Shown here piece after piece: positions 1-7,288 of a stretch of 7,288 nucleotides of DNA. A program made the translations under genes and the position numbers. This stretch comes from an uncultured Acidobacteriota bacterium (lineage in GTDB: Bacteria; Acidobacteriota; Thermoanaerobaculia; UBA5066), in NCBI GenBank assembly GCA_937902605.1, contig CALFNC010000230.1, positions 1 to 7,288 on the forward strand, in the 5' to 3' direction. Numbering within the stretch: the stretch's first letter is position 1; each line of letters opens with the position of its first letter. Under the pieces are notes generated by a model. That model did not search any database and was not told the DNA's origin. It saw nothing but the letters and a program-made list of their open reading frames with translations.

Positions 1-1
1 C

Positions 2-697
2 CCGGCGATCCCCTCCCTCCCCGAAAACAATGCCCGGAGAGGGTTCTTCGAGCGTCATGAGGTCGAGAGCCTCATCCTTCGATTGCGGGAGCCGCTCTCG
101 GACATGGCGCAGTTCGCATACGCCACCGGGTGGAGGCTAGGCGAGATCCGGGGCCTGCGCTGGGAATCCGTTGACCGCCGCGCCCGCGAAGTACGGCTCC
201 CGGACTCAAAGAACGGCGAGGGGCGCGTCCTCCCCCTGGACGAGAACCTCGGGGCGCTTTTCGACCGACAGTGGACCCGCCGCGAATTCAAGAAGCCGGA
301 TGGCGGGTCCTCCCTCTCGGAGTTCGTGTTTCACTTCCGCGGGCGCCCGATGCCCGAGACGACGATCCGGCGGTGGTGGGTGGACGCGTGCACGAAGGCG
401 GGACTACCGAAGAAACTCTTCCACGACTTTAGGCGTTCCGCCGTGCGCGACTTGATCAGGGGTGGCGTTCCTCAGACAGTTGCGATGAGCATCTCAGGCC
501 ACAAGACCGAGAGCATGTTCCGCCGCTACAACATCACGACGACGGCGGACAAGCTCGAAGCGCTGCGGCTCCGGCAGCGATACGTCGAGGCGCAGGGGGG
601 AAATTCGAATGTTTCCGCTTTTCGACTCGCGAACACGGACACAACACGGACACCTGGGGGAATTGAAAATGCTAACTCGCGACGTTGCAATGAGTAA
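2..697 (+). CDS. Tyrosine recombinase (phage-type integrase), N-terminus cut by the window edge
   Basis: Site-specific recombinase that would join or excise the element at its att sites through a covalent 3'-phosphotyrosine intermediate. The frame is open from the first bases, so the N-terminal arm- and core-binding domains lie outside the window; a TTG at 83 is not a credible start. The catalytic domain is complete: Arg I in TGWRLGEI (codon 134-136), the beta-hairpin Lys in DSKNGEGR (209-211), HDFR with His at 422 and Arg II at 431, His in SGHKT (500-502), and the nucleophile Tyr in FRRY (527-529). The sequence just before, LPENNARRGFFERHEVE, is typical of the linker into this domain in phage and island integrases. 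The final 35 or so residues (NSNVSAF to CNE) look like a non-conserved tail and overlap a DNA tandem repeat near the att site. No inactivating change is seen, so the enzyme may be active if its N-terminus is intact. Confidence 0.93.
   Translation, partial: PAIPSLPENNARRGFFERHEVESLILRLREPLSDMAQFAYATGWRLGEIRGLRWESVDRRAREVRLPDSKNGEGRVLPLDENLGALFDRQWTRREFKKPDGGSSLSEFVFHFRGRPMPETTIRRWWVDACTKAGLPKKLFHDFRRSAVRDLIRGGVPQTVAMSISGHKTESMFRRYNITTTADKLEALRLRQRYVEAQGGNSNVSAFRLANTDTTRTPGGIENANSRRCNE
632..653. repeat. Perfect 11-bp tandem direct repeat near the att site
   Basis: AACACGGACAC occurs twice without a gap, at 632-642 and 643-653, within the last codons of the integrase and 57 bases before the T-arm of the RNA 3' end. 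Eleven bases is about one helical turn, so two proteins bound here would sit on the same DNA face. Repeats of this size beside an att core are often arm-type integrase or excisionase sites, but that role is inference. The period is not a multiple of three, so this is a DNA repeat and not a peptide repeat. Confidence 0.7.
663..691 (+). promoter_or_regulatory. Candidate sigma-70 promoter pointing out of the element
   Basis: TTGAAA (663-668) and TGCAAT (686-691) are separated by exactly 17 bases, in a locally AT-richer patch at the integrase 3' end. Initiation would fall just before the att site and read towards the amidase gene. The -10 matches four of six consensus positions. The match is computational by eye only and could be chance. 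Confidence 0.25.
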
Positions 698-710
698 GGT
701 ATGGCCGGCA

Positions 711-738
711 GGGGGTTCGACTCCCCCCGCCTCCACCA
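711..738 (+). ncRNA. ssrA: Orphan 3' end of tmRNA (ssrA), or less likely tRNA-Ala; att site copy
   Basis: The stretch folds as a tRNA-type T-arm: GGGGG (711-715), the loop TTCGACT (716-722, matching the TTCRANY consensus) and CCCCC (723-727). It continues with the 3' acceptor strand CGCCTCC (728-734), discriminator A735 and encoded CCA (736-738). The T at position 70 of the acceptor would make the G3:U70 alanine identity pair shared by tmRNA and tRNA-Ala. I favour tmRNA because the TTCGACT loop and the CGCCTCCACCA ending are common there and such genes usually begin GGGGGCG. No 5' half is present: the bases upstream are integrase coding sequence, so this is a displaced fragment and not a working gene. 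It is best read as the attR/attL copy left by integration. Confidence 0.68.
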
Positions 739-850
739 TTACAAACCCACCGGACCCGCCAGCGCGTATGCGAAGGCGGATCAGTCATCAAGTGCCGGAA
801 CGAAATTCTTGCCGAGACCGAAAGCGTCGATAATCACTGTCGTGGGTCGC
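739..850. other. Leader region between the att site and the amidase operon
   Basis: This 112-bp stretch is the first host sequence right of the junction. It has no recognisable gene. It is open in the amidase frame, but its translation lacks any conserved pattern and would place a signal peptide about 50 residues inside a protein, so I treat it as untranslated. It contains a possible -10 box (829-834). I see no strong hairpin followed by T residues and no clear riboswitch. Confidence 0.5.
829..834 (+). promoter_or_regulatory. Possible -10 box before the amidase gene
   Basis: GATAAT matches five of six bases of TATAAT in an otherwise GC-rich leader and lies 16 bases before the chosen start codon. 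No good -35 is found at 16-18 bp spacing (TTCTTG at 806-811 is poor; TTGCCG at 809-814 is too close). Initiation here would leave a very short leader, so this is a weak call. Confidence 0.2.
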
Positions 851-2362
851 ATGCTTCGCCTCGTAACCCTCTTCGCCCTGGGGCTTTCCACGGCGTCGCT
901 CACGGCGCAACCGCTGACCGGAGGGCCCTCGGCCAGCTTCGTTCCGCCGGGCGGGACGTCGCTCGTGGTCCGCTCGCTCGACATCCAGGGGCGGGCGTTC
1001 CTCTCCGTCAACGACGTCCTCGCCGCCCTGGGTGGGTCGGTGCAGTTCGACGACTCGACCTTCTCATACGAGCTGAAGCTCAAGAGCCACTCAGCGGTCG
1101 TGGGCGTCGAAACGCCGATCGCCGTCGTGGACACGAGGCTCGTCTCCCTCTCCACGCCGGTCCACGGCGTGGGTTCGACCCTCTTCGCTGACCCAGATTT
1201 CTTCCAGAAAGTCGTGGGACCCATGGCCGGGACCTCGTTCGTCTGGGAGCGGTCTTCGCGTCTCCTCTCCGCGAGGAAAGCCGATCTCCCAGAGGTCGTT
1301 GTCGAAGCGACCCTCGCCGACTTCGAGGCGACGACCAAGATCGTCCTCCGTCTCACGGAGGTCCCCGCCTTTCGGGTCGAAAAGGGCGAAGAAACCCTCG
1401 TCATCCGCTTCCCGGCTGCGCGGCTGACGGCCTCGCCGCCAGAGATGGCCTTTGACGACCCGAGGGTCGCCCGCCTCGCGGTACGGGGAAGCGAGGTGTA
1501 CGTCTCCCTCCGGGAACGGAACCTCTCGACGAACGTCTACGCGCTCCAGACCCCTCCTCGGATCGTCGTGGACGTCACAAAGGTCGCGGCGACGTCCGGA
1601 CGGAGCCCAGGCGCCGCGCCGCCGCCGTCCGCGCCCGCGAAACCGCAGCCGAAGACGATCGTCCTCGACCCCGGGCATGGCGGGACGGAAGAGGGGGCGA
1701 AAGGTCCCGGCGGCGCCATGGAGAAGGACGCCACGCTCGCCCTCGTGAAGTCGATACGGGAGACGCTGTTCCGGAACGGCTACCGTGTCGTCACCACACG
1801 TGAAACCGACACGACCGTCGGCCTCGACGAACGGCCGGCGCTCGCGAACGCGGCGAAGCCGGACCTCTTCCTGTCGATCCACTGCAACGCCTCGCGCTCG
1901 CCCTCGGCGCACGGCACCGAGGTCTACTACCTCTCGCTCGACGCTTCGGACCGCGCGGCCGCCGCCCTCGCCGAGAAGGAGAACCGGACCGAGCGGTCGG
2001 CCACCCCGACGGCGGACCGGAACGCAGCGCTGCGGGACCTCGACCTGATCCTCTGGGACCTCGCGCAGAACCAACACCTCTCCGCCTCGGCCCGCCTGGC
2101 CGAGATCATCCAGGCCGACTTCAACCGTCTTCTCGGCGTCACGACCCGCGGCGTGAAGCAGGCACCGTTTAGGGTCCTGATCGGCGCCAACGTCCCGGCT
2201 GTCCTCGTTGAGGTGGCCTTCATCACGAACCCCGAAGAGGAGAAGAAGCTCGCATCGGAGGACTTCCGCCGACAGGTGGCCGAGACAGTCGTCGGGAGCC
2301 TCGCCACCTACTTTCGGAACGCCGACGGCGCGGCGCCCGTACCTCCGGTGAAAACGCGGTAG
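851..2362 (+). CDS. Secreted N-acetylmuramoyl-L-alanine amidase (Amidase_3) with N-terminal CuAO-like and AMIN-like domains
   Basis: Zinc hydrolase that cuts the amide bond between N-acetylmuramic acid and L-alanine of the stem peptide; it should act outside the cytoplasmic membrane. From the ATG at 851 the protein has 503 residues. Residues 1-20 form a short signal peptide (MLRLVTLFALGL, then a small-residue stretch ending SLTA). Residues 38-141 resemble a copper-amine-oxidase N-terminal-like domain and 147-245 an AMIN-like envelope-targeting domain. A Pro/Ala linker (about 250-267) follows, then the Amidase_3 domain (268-490). Its zinc ligands are H276 in DPGHGG, E291 in MEKD and H344 in SIHCNA; the catalytic glutamate is E454 in VEVAFITN. 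The start was chosen for the signal peptide; GTG at 842 would add three residues, and no clear Shine-Dalgarno is seen for either. It heads the cell-wall gene run, 9 bp before the GerMN gene. AmiA/B/C-type daughter-cell separation is plausible but not shown. Confidence 0.92.
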   Translation: MLRLVTLFALGLSTASLTAQPLTGGPSASFVPPGGTSLVVRSLDIQGRAFLSVNDVLAALGGSVQFDDSTFSYELKLKSHSAVVGVETPIAVVDTRLVSLSTPVHGVGSTLFADPDFFQKVVGPMAGTSFVWERSSRLLSARKADLPEVVVEATLADFEATTKIVLRLTEVPAFRVEKGEETLVIRFPAARLTASPPEMAFDDPRVARLAVRGSEVYVSLRERNLSTNVYALQTPPRIVVDVTKVAATSGRSPGAAPPPSAPAKPQPKTIVLDPGHGGTEEGAKGPGGAMEKDATLALVKSIRETLFRNGYRVVTTRETDTTVGLDERPALANAAKPDLFLSIHCNASRSPSAHGTEVYYLSLDASDRAAAALAEKENRTERSATPTADRNAALRDLDLILWDLAQNQHLSASARLAEIIQADFNRLLGVTTRGVKQAPFRVLIGANVPAVLVEVAFITNPEEEKKLASEDFRRQVAETVVGSLATYFRNADGAAPVPPVKTR

Positions 2363-2371
2363 ACGGAGTCG

Positions 2372-3082
2372 ATGCCGCGCCGATTCGCGCTCCTGCTGCT
2401 CGCGCTCCTCGTCTCGCTGATCGGAGCCCTGTTCCTGGCGAGACATTTCCGCGGGAAGGGCCCCCCTGGGGAGAGCGTGGCGTCGCTTCCCACCCCCGCG
2501 CCGACTCCGGTGGTTCCCCCGACGCCGATCCCGGCCCGGCGCGTCGTCCTCTACTTCGAATCGGCGGTCGACGGACGCCTGCACCCGGAGTCGCGGGACC
2601 TCCCGGTCATGGCGGACGACATCGCGTTGCTTCGCGCGGTGAGCGCCGCCGTCCTGGACGGTCCTAAGACGCCAGGGCTCCTGAGCCCGTTCCCCGAAGG
2701 CTGGCGGCTCCGAGCGGCCTTCCGACTCAAGGACGGGCTCGCCGTCCTCGACCTGGAGCCGCCTCAGGACAAGAAGGGCGACCGGCCGCCGGGCGCCCCC
2801 CCGGCACGATGGGAGACCGGGTCCCGCGAGGAGCTCCTGGCGGCCCAGTCCGTCATCATCTCCGCTGCGAAGAACATCGTGGGGCTGAGCCGCTTCGTCC
2901 TCCTCGTCGGGGGCGAGCCAGTCGAGACGCTGGGCGGGCACATCGACCTCACGCACCCGCTGTCACCCGACCTCACGGAGGTCGTGGACGAACCGCCCGC
3001 CGCGGCCCCGCCGCCTGCCTCGACGCCGTCGATCTCGCCGCCGCCTCAGGTCACGGGACGGACCCGGGCCGACTCCGTATGA
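2372..3082 (+). CDS. Membrane-anchored GerMN-domain protein (GerM-like)
   Basis: 236-residue protein of unknown biochemical role. Residues 5-24 (ALLLLALLVSLIGALFLA core, preceded by Arg-Arg) form one membrane helix or uncleaved signal anchor, so the rest should lie outside the membrane. A proline-rich linker (about 37-54) leads into a GerMN domain at about 56-197: VVLYF, HPESRDLPV, VLDGPKTPGLLSPFPEGWRL, DGLAVLDL, AAQSVI, FVLLVGGEP, LGGHIDLTHPL. A Pro/Gly-rich insertion (130-147) interrupts it, and a second Pro/Ala tail (208-226) ends the protein. GerMN is named for GerM of Bacillus, needed for sporulation and germination, but the domain is widespread in non-sporulating bacteria and is thought to be envelope-linked. 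The start ATG lies 9 bp after the amidase stop with GGAG at 2365-2368, closer than ideal; the gene ends in an ATGA overlap with murI. Joint action with the amidase is inferred from this layout. Confidence 0.87.
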   Translation: MPRRFALLLLALLVSLIGALFLARHFRGKGPPGESVASLPTPAPTPVVPPTPIPARRVVLYFESAVDGRLHPESRDLPVMADDIALLRAVSAAVLDGPKTPGLLSPFPEGWRLRAAFRLKDGLAVLDLEPPQDKKGDRPPGAPPARWETGSREELLAAQSVIISAAKNIVGLSRFVLLVGGEPVETLGGHIDLTHPLSPDLTEVVDEPPAAAPPPASTPSISPPPQVTGRTRADSV

Positions 3083-3903
3083 GCGATTCCCGGCCGATCG
3101 GCCTCTTCGATTCGGGCGTGGGCGGCCTCACCGTTCTCGACGCGGTGGCGCGCCGCCTTCCTTCGGAGGACCTCCTCTACCTGGGAGACACGGCGCGGCT
3201 GCCGTATGGCACGAAGTCGCGCGAGACGGTCCGTCGATACGCGCTGAGAGCCGTCTCGCTCCTCCTCGAGCGTGACGTGAAGGCTCTGGTAGTGGCGTGC
3301 AACACGGCGACGGCCCTCGCCCTTGACGCGATTCGCGACCGGTCCCCGGTCCCGGTCCTCGGTGTCATCGAGCCGGGCGCCGAGGCGGCGGTAGAAGCCG
3401 CGCGGGAGACTGACCCCAAGCATGGTGCTGGCCTACCGGTCGCGATCCTCGCTACCGAAGCGACGGTCGCGTCCGATGCTTACGGCGCGGCGATCCGGTG
3501 CCTCGACCCCGGCCGCCGCGTTCTCCACGTGGCATGTCCCCTGTTCGTCCCGCTGGCCGAGGAGGGGTGGACCGGGAACGAGGTGGCCCGGGCCGTGGCG
3601 GCCATTTACCTGGAGCCGGTGGCGGTCTCCGGCGCCAAGGTCGTCGTCCTCGGGTGCACCCACTATCCCCTCCTGAAGGCGACGATCACGGCCGCCCTCC
3701 CGCCCGGTACCCGCCTCATCGATTCTGCGGACTCGACGGCCCGCGCCCTGGTCGCTCTCCTGTCCCCGATTTCCCGGAAGGACGCCTCAGGCCGGGGAGA
3801 GACCCATCTCCTGGTGACTGACGCGTCCGATCGACTCCGCCGGGTGGCCGCGCGGTTCCTCGGAAGGGAAGCGGCGGCTCTCGAGCTGGTCGACCTTCCG
3901 TAA
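3079..3903 (+). CDS. murI: Glutamate racemase
   Basis: Cytoplasmic, cofactor-independent racemase that interconverts L- and D-glutamate and supplies D-Glu for the second position of the peptidoglycan stem peptide. The 274-residue length is normal for MurI. The N-terminal signature IGLFDSGVGG (D11, S12) and YLGDTARLPYG are present. Both catalytic cysteines are in place: C74 in ACNTA and C193 in LGCTHYPLL. The start ATG overlaps the stop of the GerMN gene (ATGA, 3079-3082), which points to translational coupling. The frame is open a further 270 bases upstream, but that translation is arginine-rich, unconserved and inside the GerMN gene, so the start at 3079 is firm. The enzyme supplies the same wall that the amidase two genes upstream remodels. 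No frameshift or missing key residue is seen. Confidence 0.97.
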   Translation: MSDSRPIGLFDSGVGGLTVLDAVARRLPSEDLLYLGDTARLPYGTKSRETVRRYALRAVSLLLERDVKALVVACNTATALALDAIRDRSPVPVLGVIEPGAEAAVEAARETDPKHGAGLPVAILATEATVASDAYGAAIRCLDPGRRVLHVACPLFVPLAEEGWTGNEVARAVAAIYLEPVAVSGAKVVVLGCTHYPLLKATITAALPPGTRLIDSADSTARALVALLSPISRKDASGRGETHLLVTDASDRLRRVAARFLGREAAALELVDLP

Positions 3904-3913
3904 ACTCCGCCTC

Positions 3914-4711
3914 ATGAAAGCCACTCAGATGCCGCATCGAGCCGACGGCCGGAAGCCGCTAGACCTCCGGCCGGTTTCGATCGAGCTGGACGCGACCCCA
4001 CACGCCGAAGGCTCGTGTCTCATTCGCCAGGGAGTCACCCGGGTCCTGATCGCGGCGACGGTCGAGGAGAAAACACCGCCATTTCTGCGGGATAGGGGCG
4101 AGGGATGGGTGACGGCCGAGTACGGCATGCTTCCGAGGGCCACCCACGAGCGAACACCGCGAGAGGCGGTCCGGGGCCGCCAATCCGGAAGGACGCTGGA
4201 GATCCAGCGCCTCATCGGCCGGGCCCTCCGCGGGGTCGTGGACCGAAAAGCGTTTCCGGACCTGACGATCACTCTCGACTGCGACGTCGTCGTCGCCGAC
4301 GCCGGGACGCGCTGCGCGTCAGTGACCGGAGCGTTCGTGGCCCTCGCGCTCGCTCTGGAGCGCCTCTCGAAGGAGAAGAGAATCCGTGCAAGGCCGATCC
4401 GCGAGCTAGTAGCCGCCGTCTCGGTGGGCCTGCTCTCCGCGCCGTTGCCGCCGGCCAGGGCCATCGTCGCCCTTGACCTTGACTACTCCGAGGACTCCAC
4501 GGCCGAGGTCGACCTGAACATCGTCGGCACGTCGTCGGGGCGGTTCGTCGAGGTCCAGGGGATCGCGGAAGGAAAACCGTTCGACGACGCGGATCTCGCC
4601 GCGATGATCGAGGCCGGTCGCAAGGGCCTGACGAAGCTCTTCCTGGTCCAGCGAGAGGTGTTGGAGGGGCGGGTTCCCGATGAGTGGCTCGACCGACGGT
4701 CCGTTCCGTGA
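3914..4711 (+). CDS. rph: Ribonuclease PH (phosphate-dependent tRNA 3' exonuclease)
   Basis: Phosphorolytic 3'-5' exoribonuclease that trims extra nucleotides from tRNA precursors, releasing nucleoside diphosphates; normally a cytoplasmic hexamer. Of 265 residues, the family pattern runs throughout: RADGRKP, LRPVSIE, GWVTAEYGMLPRATHER (64-80), RQSGRTLEIQRLIGR (89-103, with the Arg at 93 that contacts phosphate), LDCDVVVADAGTR (121-133), LDLDYSEDSTAEVD (187-200, with probable metal ligands D188 and D194) and RFVEVQGIAEGKPF. Two departures are visible: the usual ADGGTR reads ADAGTR (A130), and the segment between SVG and DLDY is about seven residues longer than I expect (LLSAPLPPARAIVAL). The start may be ATG 3914 or ATG 3929; the latter gives the usual short N-terminus before the ADGR motif, and neither has a good Shine-Dalgarno. 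It begins 10 bp after the murI stop, so cotranscription is likely. Confidence 0.96.
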   Translation: MKATQMPHRADGRKPLDLRPVSIELDATPHAEGSCLIRQGVTRVLIAATVEEKTPPFLRDRGEGWVTAEYGMLPRATHERTPREAVRGRQSGRTLEIQRLIGRALRGVVDRKAFPDLTITLDCDVVVADAGTRCASVTGAFVALALALERLSKEKRIRARPIRELVAAVSVGLLSAPLPPARAIVALDLDYSEDSTAEVDLNIVGTSSGRFVEVQGIAEGKPFDDADLAAMIEAGRKGLTKLFLVQREVLEGRVPDEWLDRRSVP

Positions 4712-4779
4712 CGTCGTCGCGGAGGAGCCATTCTCAGTCATAATCCGCCTCCCTTGCCCCGTCGGAGGGTCTGTCACCA
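4712..4779. other. rph-uvrA intergenic gap
   Basis: Sixty-eight bases separate rph from uvrA, the largest gap between the host genes. It contains a -10-like CATAAT (4739-4744) without a matching -35, and a weak GGAGG/CCTCC pairing (4721-4725 with 4748-4752) around a 22-base loop, not followed by a T run, so not a convincing terminator. No E. coli-type (CTGT-N8-ACAG) or Bacillus-type (GAAC-N4-GTTC) LexA box is seen. Whether uvrA has its own promoter or reads through from rph is open. Confidence 0.45.
4764..4769 (+). promoter_or_regulatory. Shine-Dalgarno sequence of uvrA
   Basis: GGAGGG lies 10 bases before the ATG at 4780. It is the clearest ribosome-binding site in the window and supports that start, which also gives the conserved UvrA N-terminus ([14 protein letters not shown]). 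Confidence 0.7.

Positions 4780-7288
<2,509 letters not shown>

Larger units (their letters stand above)
1..738. mobile_element. Right end of an integrative element inserted at a tmRNA/tRNA 3' end
   Basis: The segment carries a tyrosine recombinase whose stop codon lies 14 bases before an orphan RNA-gene 3' end (711-738). Elements that integrate into tRNA or tmRNA genes usually encode their integrase next to one att site and leave a copy of the RNA gene's 3' end at the far junction, which is the arrangement seen here. Chromosomal housekeeping genes begin directly to the right. The rest of the element, its other att site and the intact RNA gene should lie to the left of the window. Whether it is a prophage, genomic island or conjugative element cannot be told, because no other element gene is visible. 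The last 100 bases of the integrase are visibly more AT-rich than the host genes. Confidence 0.62.

Noticed and set aside
300..710. A complete tmRNA gene ending at 738
   Set aside because: A tmRNA body would need a GGGGGCG start followed by the ATGGATTCGAC-type conserved segment some 350 bases upstream. That region is intact integrase coding sequence with catalytic residues.
494..739. Minus-strand ORF whose product begins MVEAGGVEPPAG
   Set aside because: The start is the reverse-strand translation of the tmRNA/tRNA 3' end and the rest is antisense to the integrase. Such VEAGGVEPP-type peptides are a familiar annotation artefact.
701..850. Upstream extension of the amidase to ATG 701
   Set aside because: It would translate the RNA 3' end and bury the signal peptide about 50 residues inside the protein. 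ATG 851 gives a normal secreted amidase.
1091..2956. 621-codon minus-strand ORF opposite the amidase and GerMN genes
   Set aside because: It is very rich in Arg, Gly, Asp and Glu with no domain pattern, and spans two convincing plus-strand genes with catalytic motifs. It is a shadow frame of high-GC coding sequence.
2809..3078. Upstream extension of murI into the GerMN gene
   Set aside because: The extra 90 residues are Arg/Pro-rich and unlike any MurI N-terminus. The conserved start falls at 3079 in an ATGA overlap.

Overview
This is high-GC bacterial DNA with every supported gene on the + strand. It holds the right-hand end of an integrated genetic element, then a compact chromosomal run of cell-wall and nucleic-acid housekeeping genes. 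The gene mix suggests a high-GC Gram-negative-type bacterium: a GerMN-domain protein beside an AMIN-type amidase, murI and rph, plus a uvrA. I think of Acidobacteriota or a similar deep-branching group, but this is a low-confidence guess because nothing in the window is a taxonomic marker.

Region 1 (1-738) is mobile. A tyrosine recombinase, cut at its N-terminus by the window edge, keeps its whole catalytic set (R, K, HxxR, H, Y) and stops at 697. Fourteen bases later a complete T-arm and 3' acceptor strand ending in CCA lies at 711-738. It looks like the 3' end of tmRNA (ssrA), less likely tRNA-Ala, with no RNA gene body upstream. An integrase gene next to an orphan tmRNA/tRNA 3' end is the usual signature of an element inserted into the 3' end of an RNA gene. 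The element lies to the left and the host chromosome to the right. A perfect 11-bp tandem repeat (632-653) sits between the catalytic region and the att site.

Region 2 (739-4711) is a tight gene run: a secreted N-acetylmuramoyl-L-alanine amidase, a membrane-anchored GerMN protein, glutamate racemase (murI) and RNase PH (rph). Gaps are 9 bp, an ATGA overlap and 10 bp, so one transcript is likely. The amidase cleaves peptidoglycan outside the cytoplasm, MurI makes D-glutamate for peptidoglycan inside it, and the GerMN protein has no established function. RNase PH is the tRNA 3'-processing enzyme.

Region 3 (4712-7288) is a 68-bp gap with a Shine-Dalgarno sequence, then uvrA, the DNA-damage recognition ATPase of nucleotide excision repair. 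It is open to the window end and lacks roughly its last 100 residues.

I found no new defence or metabolic system here. The most informative feature is the integration junction at about 600-740. Most of the element, and any cargo, lies outside the window.
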